The position numbers were made by a program, and so were the translations under genes. Positions 1 to 8,601 of a stretch of 64,000 nucleotides of DNA are shown in pieces. The stretch comes from DASUBN01 sp964584665 (GTDB taxonomy: Bacteria > Pseudomonadota > Gammaproteobacteria > Natronospirales > REEB76), in contig CAZPAO010000007.1 of assembly GCA_964584665.1 (NCBI GenBank), positions 1 to 64,000 on the forward strand, read 5' to 3'. A model generated the notes under the pieces. It saw only the letters and a program-made list of their open reading frames with translations, was not told the origin of the DNA and made no database searches. Every line of letters starts with the position of its first letter. Position 1 is the stretch's first letter.

Positions 1-39
1 GCTGTTCTCTGGTGAAGCAATGCTTCCCCAGAGAACAGC
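1..39. repeat. Near-perfect palindrome abutting the tRNA-Glu 3' end
   Basis: Arms at 1-12 and 28-39 are exact reverse complements (GCTGTTCTCTGG and its complement). An inner pair, GAAGCA and TGCTTC, continues the stem around a one-base centre, with a mismatch between the two blocks. On the minus strand it begins exactly where the acceptor stem of tRNA-Glu stops matching a normal tRNA. It could be a rho-independent terminator whose T-tract lies outside the window, the scar of an inserted element, or an inverted-repeat assembly artefact at a contig edge. I cannot decide between these. Confidence 0.7.
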
Positions 40-110
40 CCCCAGTGGGGATTCGAACCCCAGTTACAGCCGTGAAAGGGCTATGTCCTAGGCCTCTAGA
101 CGATGGGGAC
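37..110 (-). tRNA. tRNA-Glu(TTC), 3' end abnormal
   Basis: The minus strand has the D arm, the anticodon loop CTTTCAC (anticodon TTC) and a perfect T arm with loop TTCGAAT, so the identity is clear. The 5' acceptor strand is GTCCCCA and should pair with TGGGGAC followed by a discriminator base and CCA. Instead the sequence after the T stem reads C-TGGGG-GCTGTT: one extra C, a changed stem end and no CCA. All other tRNAs in this window encode CCA. The gene may be a pseudogene or recombined at its 3' end, or the end may be misassembled. It lies downstream of tRNA-Ala in the same transcript. Confidence 0.75.
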
Positions 111-167
111 GGAACCTCTCGTTTAAGCGTAAAGGGCGCCCGTCAGGACGCCCTCTATATATAAGCT

Positions 168-243
<76 letters not shown>

Positions 244-259
244 AAGCCGAAGAGGCGGC

Positions 260-288
260 ATTTTCCATGCCGGGGGCGCCGCTGTCAA
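260..288 (-). promoter_or_regulatory. Promoter of the tRNA-Ala / tRNA-Glu transcript
   Basis: On the minus strand a perfect -35 TTGACA (283-288), a 17-bp spacer and a -10 GAAAAT (260-265) are followed by a GC-rich discriminator. That arrangement is typical of stable-RNA promoters under growth-rate or stringent control. It lies about 15 bases before tRNA-Ala. Confidence 0.6.
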
Positions 289-334
289 GGAAAACCAGGG
301 GGTTGGCGGTGAAATCGCCTGCCCGCTCAGCAGC

Positions 335-3300
335 TTAGGGTGCCGGGGTGCCGTGTTCGGCCAGGGCCTTGATGGTGTCCTGGTCGAACTTGAAGCGGAA
401 GCGCAGGAACAGGCCCTTCGCCGTGTAGTGGGTCGCGGTGAAGTCCTGGTCGTAGAAGCCGGTGAAGTTGTAGCCCAGGCTCACCCACATGTTGGTGGCG
501 AAGGCGAAACCGGTCTCCAGGCCGAAGCTGCGGTTCGAGACGTTGGCCGAGTAGGAATGCTCGCGGTTGGCGAGGAAGCCCACGTCCCACTTCGGGGTCA
601 GGTCGTAGCGGTACTCGAAGCCGACGAGGTCCGTGTAGCCCTTGTAGCCCAGGGCGTCGAAGTCGAACAGCACGTACTTGGAACCGTAGTAGAAGGACAG
701 CTGCGAACGCTCGCTGTACTTGTAGTTGGCCTGCAGGTTGTTGATGAGCTTCCAGGTGCGCTGGTCGAGCACGGAGGTGTCCGGGGTGGTGACCGGGTTC
801 ACGCCGGAGACGGAGGTCTGCTGCTGATTCAGGCCCTCCTGCGGGGTGATCAGGAGGCCGCCGAGGCTGCCCTGCGCGTCCGAATAGATGAAGTCCATCT
901 GGTTGAGGACGGTCCAGCGGGAGTCGTCCGGGCGGTGCGCCAGGCCGAAGCGGGCGTCGGCGGTGGTGGCCACGGCGCCGGCGTCGAAGCGATCATCGAA
1001 GCCCTGCAGGCTCAGGGAGAAGGCGTCGCCGCCGGACAGGTCCTTGTAGAAGCCGGTGAACACGCCGCGGTGCTTCTCGGAATCGGAGTGCATGGCTTCC
1101 ACACGGCTGGTCAGGGACCAGCTGTCCTTGTGGTAACCCGCGCCCAGGAACATCGAGGTGAAGTCCTCGGTGGTGGTGCCGACGGCCGGGGCGGCGTTGG
1201 GGTTGGCCACCGGGCTGACCAGGGTGGTGCCGCCGCCGGGCACGTTCGGCTGGCTCATGGTGGAAGCCTTGTCCATGCCGACACTCAGGGTCAGGTTGTC
1301 GGTGGCCTTGAAGCCCTGGGTGAGGCCCATGGTGGAGAAGTTGCGCGGGCCGTACTCGGTCTGCTGCGAAGCGACCGAAGTCTGGATCTGCGCCTGGTCC
1401 CAGGGGCTGCTGCGCACGCCGATCTCGGTCATGCGGCTGTAGGCCTGCTGGTCGGAGCCGTTCACGAACTGCTCGTTGGCGAACAGCGTGGAATCCTTGG
1501 TCACGTGGTAGTCGGCGCCCACGGTGCTCTGGGCCGGGAACTGCGGGTTGTCGTTCTGGGAGCCGACGTTCTGATCGGTCTCGGCGTGGAGGGTCACCTT
1601 GTTGTCCAGCACGCCGGTGCCGCCGCCCAGGTACACCTGGTTGGTGGAGAAGTCACCCGCGCCCACCGGAGTCGCCGCGGCGGCCGTGCCGCTGGAGAGC
1701 TGGCCGGTCTGCACCACGTTGTTGCCGATGGCCGGCAGCGCGGAGAGCGCGGTGTAATCCTGGCTGGCATGGCGCACGCCGACGGTGGCGTTGTTGTTGC
1801 CGCTCTCGTACTTCACGCCGGTGTCCGCCACGTCCTGTGTCCCGCCGCCGTCCAGGGACTCGGCGCGGTAGGCCTCGCCCTGCAGGCTCACCTTGTCGGT
1901 GAGGTGGTACTTTGCGTCCGCGCCCACCTTGTGGGTGGCGGTCTCGGCGAGGGACTGCTGACCCAGGCCGAAGTTCGCGTCTTCCTGGCGCACGTAGATG
2001 TCGCTCTCGAGCTTGGCGTTGCGGGTCTTGATCTCGGCGAGGTAAGCCGAGCCCATGCCCGGGGCGACGGAGGTGTTGCTGGCGAGGCCGGTGCCGGTCG
2101 GCGAGACCACGAGGCCGGTGCCCAGGTTGGTGGCCACGGTGTCGGTGCGGGCCACTTCCGCGCGGAACTGGACGCTCTGGCTGAGGTCGATGCGCAGGTC
2201 CGCGCCGGCCAGCTTGTTGCTGCCCTGGGCGGTGCCGGTGGCCTCGTTGATCATGGTGGCGCCCACTTCGACCTTGTCGTCGTTGAACTTGGCCGCGACG
2301 CGCCCGCCGCTCGTGACCTGCTGCTCGCCGCCGTGGTCCACTTCGTACTGCGCGACGATGAACACCGGGTTGAAGCTGGAATCGCGGCTCGGCACCGGCT
2401 GCTTGAAGAAGATGGTGCCGCCCAGGTAGTCGATGTTGTAGTCGAGATACCGGGTCAGCGTCTGGGTGCTGACGATCACGTCCGGCTGGAACCGGTCATG
2501 CACCTCGATGGTGATGGTCTCGGAATCCAGGATGATCTGCTGGTGCGACAGGTGGTACAGGCCCGAGGTGCCGTCGCCCTGGATCTCATCCTTGACGAAG
2601 GACTGGGAGTTCTGCGCGGCGAAGGCGGTGTAGCCCAGGTGGTCGCCGTCGTATTCGCTCTTGAAGCCGTTCAGCACGCGGTCGTAGCGCGACAGCTCGG
2701 TCACGGTGAGGCCGGTGTTGTAGTCGCCGAACATGGCGTAGAACTGGCCACGCTCGATCTTCACGTACAGCTTGCTGGCGCTGACGGCGTCGTTGGCCTG
2801 CTGGGAGCCGTCGCCGTAGAGCATGAAGTACTGGTTCGGGTCCACGGTCTGCTGCAGGCCGTTCACGTCCACGCCGGTCTGCTTGGCGGAATCATAGGCT
2901 GCGGTCAGCAGGTACTCGCCCTTGATGGAGCCCTTGGCGTAGAACGCCACGCGGCCATCCTCGAACACGTCATTGTTCGGGTCGCTGTTGGAGCTGGTCT
3001 CCATGTGACCCTTGATGTCGTTGAAAGCGGCAGTGCCGTTGGCGAGACCCACCAGGATCCAGTCGCGGTCGGCGGGCTTCATCCAGCCGCGCAGCTCCTG
3101 CACTTCCTGGGTCTCGCCCATGGGCAGGTCCAGCGTGAGCTGACCGGTGGTGTTGGTCGGGGACAGCACGATGTAGGCGATGCCGTCCTCGCGCACCGTG
3201 TAGCTCGGGAGCCGCGGGCCGATGGCCGAGAGCTGCTGTTCCTGCAGCTCCTGCACGCTCTGGTATGCCTGGTACGGGGATTGCAGGTTGTAGCGACCCA

Positions 3301-6300
3301 CCATGCCGGCGCGCACCGGGTAACCCCAGCGGTCATACAGCTTGATGGCCAGCACCGGCTTGGTCTTGCCGTCAGCCACCAGCACGGACTTGTCGGCCAG
3401 GAGTTCCGCGCGGGCCGGCGCGCCGGAGTAATGCACGGACTTCTCGATGTGCGCGACGACCTTGCCGTCGGCGTCCAGCACGTCGGCGGCGAGGCGGTTG
3501 TCGCCCTCCTGCACCGTCACGCCCATCCATTGGCTGATGGCGAGCGTGCGGGTGGTGTTGTACTGGGCGCCCTGGAAGTTGGCGTTGTCCACCAGGCTGC
3601 CGTTGATGCTGAGGCGCACGTGCTGGTCCGGGGCGTGGCGCACCGCGACCTTGATGGCCGGCGAGATGGGCTGGTAGCCGTCGGCCGGGAGCACCCAGGC
3701 GGCGGAAGCGTCGCTGGAGGCGAACCAGCTCTTGTCGATCTGCACCACTTCCTTGATCTCGCCCTGGGGCGCCAGCAGCTTGTCCGCCAGGCTCGCGGCC
3801 GGCGACAGCGCGGCGGCGCCGTGGGTGTCGGCCTTGCCGACGTCGGACTGGGCCGAACCGCCCTTCGCGGGCGCGCCCGCCAGCGAGGCGGCGTCATAGC
3901 CCACGTCGATCTCGGTGCGGCGGTTCTTGCTGCGGCCTTCCTCGGTCGCGTTGCTCTCGCAGGGGTTGGCCTCGCCGTAGCCGTCCACCCGCATCTGCAC
4001 GTCGCCCAGGTCGAAGTGGGAGCGGATGTAATCCGCCACCTGCTGGGCGCGGTCCTTGGACAGCGCGATGTTGTCCTTGTACCTGCTGCCCGGGGCGAGG
4101 CGCACGTTGTCGGTGTAGCCGATCACGTCGATGGTGATGTTCTTGCCGCCTTTCAGCAGCTGGCCCAGGTACTCCATGGTCTGCCGGTCGCGCGCGGTGA
4201 GCACGGCCTTGCCGGAATCGAAGTCCTGGAGGGTGAGCACCTCATGGCTGCGGCCGAGGGCGGCGGCAGGCAGGCCGACGCTGACCGGCGGGGTGCGCTG
4301 GTTGGCGCCCGAGGGCGTATCGAAGGTCGCGATGCCCTTGGTCTCCTGACCGGCATCGACCTTGTTCTCGGAACGCGTCTTGAAGCTGATCACGCCGTGC
4401 CAGTCCACGCCCGCGTCGCCCAGGTGGAACTGGAGCGCGCCGCCGGTGTTGTCCGGATCGGCCACGGAACTCCCGTCGACCGCGGCGCTGCCCGGCACGT
4501 AGTCCACCCCTTCCGGCGGGATCACGGTGACGCGCAGGTTCTTCACCGGCACGCTGGCGACCCGCACGTCGGCGGTGTTCTGCTGGGTTACGCCGTCGCC
4601 GGCGGACATCTGGAACAGCTGCAGCGAGACGGTGCCCGCAGGCGGCGCCACCTTGTGCACGTGGAAGTCCACGCGCCAGAGCGTGCCGCCGTGGAGGTCC
4701 ACGAACTGCGAGTAGTCACGGCCGGCGAAGCGCGTGTTGTGCACGCAATCGCCCACTTCATAGCCGTCCGGCAGGGTCGCGGTATCGAGCTGCACCACGT
4801 GGGTGCCGTTGCTCACGCCCTGGAAGTGGAAGCGGCCGTCCTTGTCGGTCACGCCGTAGGTGCCGGTCTCCATGAACACGCGCACGTTCTCGAGGCCCGG
4901 CGCGCCCGGCTTGTCCTGGCAATCGTCGACGATCACGCGGCCCACCAGGGTGTTGACCGCGCTCATCAGCTCGTCCTGGATCTGCACCTGAGCGGTGCCG
5001 ACGTTGGACGAAGCACGGCCCGCGATGAAGCCCTGGGCCTTGTTCACCACCGGGCCGCTCTGGCTGGCGGCGGTGATCTCGACCACGTACTTCAGTATCA
5101 CGCTCTCGGCCGCCTTGATGCTGCCCACCGGGAAGATGAGCTGCAGGCCGTCGGCCGAGACGGTGGGATCGGCGACATGCACGCCGTTGAGGTTGGCGGA
5201 ACCCTTGGCATAGCGCATGCCCTGCGGCAGGGTATCCACCAGCTCGATGCCGTTCGCCGTGCCCGTCGTGGCGTTGTTGCCCACGGTCAGGGTGAACTGC
5301 ACGAAGTCGCCCACCGCCGCGATGTCGGTGGATGCGGACTTCTGCACGAACAAGGCGCCGCTCGACGGATCCAGGGGGATGTCGGACTGCACCGGTTCCG
5401 TGCTCTTCACGGTGAAGGTCTTCTCATAGGAGCCGGAGTCGATGACGTAGGGTCCGCCGGGCAGGTTCTGCAGCTGGCTCGCGCTCGCCGCCGAGGGACC
5501 GATGTAGCCAGCCGGGGCTTCCACCTTGAGTCGGTAGCTGCCCGGCTTGACCAGCGGGAAACGGAAGCTCCCCGCCACTGCCGGATAGGTCCGGCCCGAA
5601 GCGTCCTTCGCGCTCTTGCCGCTCACCACGGTCGAGGGATAGCTGCTCGCACCGTCATAACCGAACACCTTGGCCGGCTGTCCGGTGACCGCGTCCAGCA
5701 CCGTGATGCTCGCACCATCGATGTGCTTGCCGGTGTTGGAATCGATCACCACTTCGAGCGGATCCACCGGTACTGCCGCGTCGGCGGTATCGGTCTGGTC
5801 CATGGTGTCCTTGTAGGACAGGGCCACCATGCTGTTCTCCTCCACCGCCAGCAAGCAGTCATGTTTGACCGCCGGAGGAGCCACAGTCTGGATGTAACCC
5901 ACGAACACGCCCGTATCCACGCCGGTCTCGGTCAGCCGCAAGGTCTCCACGTCACCGGTGGCGGTGACGCTGACGGTCACGTCCACCGTGTCGCGCACGG
6001 TGGCATCGATGTTGCGGTTCGGATCGGTGACCTGCACGAAGACGGGGTCGCCTTCGTTGTACACACCCGCGCCTGCCAGGGGCTGCGGATCGGTCACGTG
6101 CAACTTGCCGGCGCCCGGCACGACCGGTGCAGGCAAGGTCTTGTACGTGGAACCGCCGCCCACGCTGCACATGGTCGGGCCGACGAGCACCGAACCGGCG
6201 CTCCCCGTGCCTGCCGTCGCATACTGGAGCAGTTCCGCGGATGAAGGCGCATGGAACGCTATCACCGTAGTCTGCACCGTGTTGCTTTGCAGCGTCTGGA

Positions 6301-6625
6301 CTGGATTGGCGCCTACCTGGTAGGCGAGGTTCGCAGTGTTGGGTATGACGGTGCCCGCCGGAGCGTGGGCCGCCATCGCCATGGGCATCACGACAAGCGC
6401 AAGGCTGAACGCCAACGCCTTGCTAAAGCCCCCCGTCACCCCTTGTGCAGGGCGAGGGGCTTTGGCAAGGCGGGCCAGAGGACGCACGAGTTCCCCCAGC
6501 CGCGACTTGTCCAAAGACGCGTCATGTTCGCTCCTTGTGTGAGGGCGCAGGCGCACATGCGCCCCGGGCTGTTGCCAGCCCGGGGCGATGCGTTGCCCTG
6601 AAACCCTCTTCAGGAACCCCAACAT
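335..6625 (-). CDS. Giant DUF11 / OmpA-like / outer-membrane beta-barrel protein (2096 aa)
   Basis: A predicted exported envelope protein of unknown function. In order: a signal-peptide core near residues 64-88 (LAFSLALVVMPMAMA); Ig/DUF11-type beta regions, the clearest DUF11 repeat at about 423-547; an SdrB/carboxypeptidase-regulatory-like domain at about 558-612 (GVTDKDGRFHFQGV); a second DUF11-like stretch near 690-760; an OmpA C-terminal peptidoglycan-binding domain at about 795-908 with GYTDN and NRRTEIDV; an invasin-like Ig region near 1069-1110; and about 900 residues of alternating aromatic/polar strands typical of an outer-membrane barrel, ending in FLRFRFKF plus a short tail. The ATG at 6625 gives a 62-residue extension before the signal peptide. 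A GTG at 6439 gives a normal signal peptide and overlaps the stop of a small leader frame, so the true start is uncertain. It is last of four minus-strand DUF11-type genes, 32 nt after the previous one. Confidence 0.85.
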   Translation of the reverse strand: MLGFLKRVSGQRIAPGWQQPGAHVRLRPHTRSEHDASLDKSRLGELVRPLARLAKAPRPAQGVTGGFSKALAFSLALVVMPMAMAAHAPAGTVIPNTANLAYQVGANPVQTLQSNTVQTTVIAFHAPSSAELLQYATAGTGSAGSVLVGPTMCSVGGGSTYKTLPAPVVPGAGKLHVTDPQPLAGAGVYNEGDPVFVQVTDPNRNIDATVRDTVDVTVSVTATGDVETLRLTETGVDTGVFVGYIQTVAPPAVKHDCLLAVEENSMVALSYKDTMDQTDTADAAVPVDPLEVVIDSNTGKHIDGASITVLDAVTGQPAKVFGYDGASSYPSTVVSGKSAKDASGRTYPAVAGSFRFPLVKPGSYRLKVEAPAGYIGPSAASASQLQNLPGGPYVIDSGSYEKTFTVKSTEPVQSDIPLDPSSGALFVQKSASTDIAAVGDFVQFTLTVGNNATTGTANGIELVDTLPQGMRYAKGSANLNGVHVADPTVSADGLQLIFPVGSIKAAESVILKYVVEITAASQSGPVVNKAQGFIAGRASSNVGTAQVQIQDELMSAVNTLVGRVIVDDCQDKPGAPGLENVRVFMETGTYGVTDKDGRFHFQGVSNGTHVVQLDTATLPDGYEVGDCVHNTRFAGRDYSQFVDLHGGTLWRVDFHVHKVAPPAGTVSLQLFQMSAGDGVTQQNTADVRVASVPVKNLRVTVIPPEGVDYVPGSAAVDGSSVADPDNTGGALQFHLGDAGVDWHGVISFKTRSENKVDAGQETKGIATFDTPSGANQRTPPVSVGLPAAALGRSHEVLTLQDFDSGKAVLTARDRQTMEYLGQLLKGGKNITIDVIGYTDNVRLAPGSRYKDNIALSKDRAQQVADYIRSHFDLGDVQMRVDGYGEANPCESNATEEGRSKNRRTEIDVGYDAASLAGAPAKGGSAQSDVGKADTHGAAALSPAASLADKLLAPQGEIKEVVQIDKSWFASSDASAAWVLPADGYQPISPAIKVAVRHAPDQHVRLSINGSLVDNANFQGAQYNTTRTLAISQWMGVTVQEGDNRLAADVLDADGKVVAHIEKSVHYSGAPARAELLADKSVLVADGKTKPVLAIKLYDRWGYPVRAGMVGRYNLQSPYQAYQSVQELQEQQLSAIGPRLPSYTVREDGIAYIVLSPTNTTGQLTLDLPMGETQEVQELRGWMKPADRDWILVGLANGTAAFNDIKGHMETSSNSDPNNDVFEDGRVAFYAKGSIKGEYLLTAAYDSAKQTGVDVNGLQQTVDPNQYFMLYGDGSQQANDAVSASKLYVKIERGQFYAMFGDYNTGLTVTELSRYDRVLNGFKSEYDGDHLGYTAFAAQNSQSFVKDEIQGDGTSGLYHLSHQQIILDSETITIEVHDRFQPDVIVSTQTLTRYLDYNIDYLGGTIFFKQPVPSRDSSFNPVFIVAQYEVDHGGEQQVTSGGRVAAKFNDDKVEVGATMINEATGTAQGSNKLAGADLRIDLSQSVQFRAEVARTDTVATNLGTGLVVSPTGTGLASNTSVAPGMGSAYLAEIKTRNAKLESDIYVRQEDANFGLGQQSLAETATHKVGADAKYHLTDKVSLQGEAYRAESLDGGGTQDVADTGVKYESGNNNATVGVRHASQDYTALSALPAIGNNVVQTGQLSSGTAAAATPVGAGDFSTNQVYLGGGTGVLDNKVTLHAETDQNVGSQNDNPQFPAQSTVGADYHVTKDSTLFANEQFVNGSDQQAYSRMTEIGVRSSPWDQAQIQTSVASQQTEYGPRNFSTMGLTQGFKATDNLTLSVGMDKASTMSQPNVPGGGTTLVSPVANPNAAPAVGTTTEDFTSMFLGAGYHKDSWSLTSRVEAMHSDSEKHRGVFTGFYKDLSGGDAFSLSLQGFDDRFDAGAVATTADARFGLAHRPDDSRWTVLNQMDFIYSDAQGSLGGLLITPQEGLNQQQTSVSGVNPVTTPDTSVLDQRTWKLINNLQANYKYSERSQLSFYYGSKYVLFDFDALGYKGYTDLVGFEYRYDLTPKWDVGFLANREHSYSANVSNRSFGLETGFAFATNMWVSLGYNFTGFYDQDFTATHYTAKGLFLRFRFKFDQDTIKALAEHGTPAP
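6419..6469 (-). promoter_or_regulatory. Large stem-loop enclosing the alternative GTG start of the giant gene
   Basis: Two 14-base arms (6419-6432 and 6456-6469) pair around a 23-base loop. The stem is CTTGC, one C-A mismatch, then AAAGCCCC, pairing with GGGGCTTT and GCAAG on the minus-strand RNA. The loop holds AAGGGGTGACGG, which contains the stop of the leader frame and the GTG at 6439. The arrangement suits translational coupling, where ribosomes finishing the leader melt the hairpin. It is also coding sequence in the long-start model, so regulation is an inference. Confidence 0.45.
6436..6525 (-). CDS. Possible 29-residue leader peptide before the giant gene
   Basis: A 29-codon frame starts at an ATG preceded by a strong Shine-Dalgarno sequence (AAGGAG, 7-base spacing). 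That is better than the one before the longer start at 6625. It is in a different frame from the giant gene, and its TGA overlaps the GTG at 6439 (GTGA). The product is rich in W, P and L and matches nothing I recognise. It may be a coupling leader, or a sign that the annotated N-terminus of the giant gene is wrong. Confidence 0.4.
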   Translation of the reverse strand: MTRLWTSRGWGNSCVLWPALPKPLALHKG

Positions 6626-6657
6626 TATCTGTTTACCTTCACCTACTTATGTGCCGA

Positions 6658-7839
6658 TTACTGGTTGATCGACACTTCGTAGGTCACGGTGGCGCTCTGG
6701 CTGGCGGTGAGGCTGATGCCAGTGACGGTCACCGTGGTCGGCGTCGTGAAGTTGTAATCGCACGACACGCCGGCAGTGGTGGTCTTGCCTGAACCGTTGT
6801 CCTGGCAGCCCGAGATGGTCCCGGCCGGCGAGGTCACGTTCAGCTGACCGGTGACCCAGGCCGTGGAGGCCGGGATCTGGCTGGTCAGGGCGTCCGTGAT
6901 CGCCACACCCGTGGCGGTCTGGGCACCTGCGGCGTTAGCCACCGTGATGGTGTACTGGATGATCGCACCCGGGATCGCACGAGCATGGATCGTGGTGCCG
7001 TTGTCGGTACCATCGATCGGGTCGCTGATGATCTTGGAGGTCTTGCTGATCGTCAGCTTGGCCGACTGGACCACGAACGCATCACGCGCCGAACCGATGC
7101 CATCCTTCGCAACATCACCGTCACCCGCCGCACCAGCAGCATCAGCGAACACCTTGTAGACGGTGTTCAGGTTGGTGGTGTTCAGGTTCTTGTCGGTGCT
7201 CACGTCCTGCGTCTCGACCGTGCAGGTCGTGGAGCAGGAACCGGCCACGGAGGCCGTACCCGTCAAGGCATACACGGCCACATCGCCGTCCAGCTGGGTC
7301 GCGGGGATCGCCGGGGAACCGGTGATCACCACGTACACCGTCTTAACGCCACCGGCCGCGAGGCTGATGATGTTAGTGGCGGTGTCCTGGGCGGACTGGT
7401 AACCGGCGGTGCCGCCGCTCTCGACGAACACCGCGGCGCTGGCGCCGTCGAAGTTGTCGTTCGTGCCGCCACCGAACGGATCAGCCGTACCGGTGGTCTT
7501 CGTGAGCTGAGCCAGCTTCACGTCTTCCGTGGCGTTGCCGTTGTTGGTCACCGTGAAGGTCAGCACCGCAGCTGTGGTCTGACCGGGGGTCACGGCCACC
7601 TTGCTGCTGTCCGACCGGGCGACGGAGATCACGATCTGCGTATCCACCTTGAAGGTGGCAGCAGTGCTGGTGATCGCCGACTGGGCGACGCTGTTGACGC
7701 TGTAGTTCACCGTGGCGCTGTTGCTGATGGTCGTGCCAGACGCCGTCTGGGCCGCGTTGGCCGCGGTCCCGAACAGCATCAAAGCCACGCCGGCCAACAA
7801 GGCACCGGTGAGCTTTCTCACTGTCGAAATAGTCTTCAT
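6658..7839 (-). CDS. Secreted DUF11-type protein (393 aa)
   Basis: The function is unknown. The ATG at 7839 is chosen because GGAGG lies directly upstream and the product begins with a clean signal peptide (MKTISTVRKL, hydrophobic core, ANAAQ). Residues of about 30-230 form a beta-rich region with the motif FTVTNNGNATED; the last ~130 residues are a DUF11 repeat ending in ATVTYEVSINQ. There is no transmembrane anchor, lipobox or sorting motif, so the protein should be periplasmic or released. It resembles the 326-residue protein encoded at 8602-9582 in layout (N-terminal NxATVxYxV motif, C-terminal DUF11), suggesting duplication. It lies just upstream of the giant barrel gene and probably shares a transcript with it. 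Confidence 0.85.
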   Translation of the reverse strand: MKTISTVRKLTGALLAGVALMLFGTAANAAQTASGTTISNSATVNYSVNSVAQSAITSTAATFKVDTQIVISVARSDSSKVAVTPGQTTAAVLTFTVTNNGNATEDVKLAQLTKTTGTADPFGGGTNDNFDGASAAVFVESGGTAGYQSAQDTATNIISLAAGGVKTVYVVITGSPAIPATQLDGDVAVYALTGTASVAGSCSTTCTVETQDVSTDKNLNTTNLNTVYKVFADAAGAAGDGDVAKDGIGSARDAFVVQSAKLTISKTSKIISDPIDGTDNGTTIHARAIPGAIIQYTITVANAAGAQTATGVAITDALTSQIPASTAWVTGQLNVTSPAGTISGCQDNGSGKTTTAGVSCDYNFTTPTTVTVTGISLTASQSATVTYEVSINQ

Positions 7840-7879
7840 ATCTCCTCCCAAATTGAGGGTTGTTACAGGGCAAAAAAAA

Positions 7880-7893
7880 CTCAAAACACTCTT
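7880..7893 (-). promoter_or_regulatory. 14-nt motif shared with the fimV upstream region
   Basis: The minus strand reads AAGAGTGTTTTGAG 41 bases before the ATG of the 393-residue DUF11 gene, followed by a run of T. The same word with one change occurs before fimV at 53236-53249. The role is unknown; it could be an operator or part of a promoter. A weak stem-loop (TGTCCA/TGGACA, 7899-7919) lies just upstream. Confidence 0.35.
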
Positions 7894-8061
7894 AGCGCTG
7901 TCCATTGGCCGATTGGACATAAAACGGCCTCCTTGGCCCGGCCTGATCTATGACCCCGGCTCCATGCCAAGGCCGAAACTCTTGCTCAAGCTCGTTTATC
8001 CCCTTTCCCTGGACCGGGAGACGGTCTTCAAACCCGCTCCCTCAATCGAACATCCCGAGAC

Positions 8062-8088
8062 GGTCTCCGCCCATCCCGGGCGGAGACC
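8062..8088 (-). terminator. Strong stem-loop after the 163-residue DUF11 gene
   Basis: An 11-bp perfect stem (GGTCTCCGCCC with its complement) closes a 5-base loop, 12 bases after the stop codon at 8100. No T-run follows, so it may be an mRNA-stabilising or partial termination hairpin rather than a full terminator. It splits the minus-strand DUF11 cluster into two likely transcription units. The rest of 7840-8099 holds no gene. Confidence 0.5.
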
Positions 8089-8099
8089 TCGCATGCCTC

Positions 8100-8591
8100 T
8101 TACTGGAGCACCGTGTGGAACGACACCGTGCCGGAGGCGCCGGGGGCGAGCTTGCCCTTCAGCACCCAATGGATGTTGGTGTAGTCCTTGGCCTGGGCAT
8201 CGCTGGTGGTGCCGTCGGCGTTGTGCACTTTCAGCTCCTCCGGCTTGCCCCAGGTCTTGCCGCCGTCGATGGAGAACGTGATGTCCATCCCGGCGCCTTC
8301 GGCGCTGCCCGGCACGTAGACAGTGTGCTCGGGGATCGGATCGTTCACCGCCACGTCACCCGCCGGCTGCTTGCCGATGTTGTGATAGGTGATGGTGTAG
8401 ACGAGTTCGGCACCCGGCAGGGCCTTGTCCATCGGCACCACCTGGCTGTGCTGGACGCCCTTGGCATCGGTGGTGGTCTTCACCTGCTGCACCGTGGTGA
8501 CCAGATCGAGGCTGGGGGCGGCCGCCAGCACGCTGGTCGCAGCCAGGGCGGCTGCCAGGGACAATCCATTGATGAGTGTGGAACGCTTCAT
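8100..8591 (-). CDS. Single-domain DUF11-type exported protein (163 aa)
   Basis: A signal peptide (MKRSTLINGL, then an Ala/Leu core ending AAAPS) is followed by one DUF11-like beta-sandwich of about 135 residues: ELVYTITYHNIGKQPA, DPIPEHTVYVPGSAEG, and a C-terminus GTVSFHTVLQ. This spans one domain and nothing else, making it the smallest member of the cluster. The start at 8591 is chosen for GAGG 8 bases upstream. It follows the 326-residue gene by 10 bases, so the two are surely co-transcribed. The function is unknown. Its size suggests a subunit or ligand rather than a scaffold, but that is only inference. Confidence 0.85.
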   Translation of the reverse strand: MKRSTLINGLSLAAALAATSVLAAAPSLDLVTTVQQVKTTTDAKGVQHSQVVPMDKALPGAELVYTITYHNIGKQPAGDVAVNDPIPEHTVYVPGSAEGAGMDITFSIDGGKTWGKPEELKVHNADGTTSDAQAKDYTNIHWVLKGKLAPGASGTVSFHTVLQ

Positions 8592-8601
8592 GGTTGCATC
8601 C

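Noticed and set aside
353..6244. A 1963-codon plus-strand open frame opposite the giant DUF11 gene
   Set aside because: It is rich in V, G, A, H and L, lacks any recognisable domain and lies wholly antisense to a gene with clear domains. Such long antisense frames are expected in GC-rich DNA with strong codon bias.
7840..8061. Riboswitch in the leader of the 393-residue DUF11 gene
   Set aside because: I looked for c-di-GMP (GEMM) and other known aptamer signatures and found none; only weak local stem-loops and a T-run.
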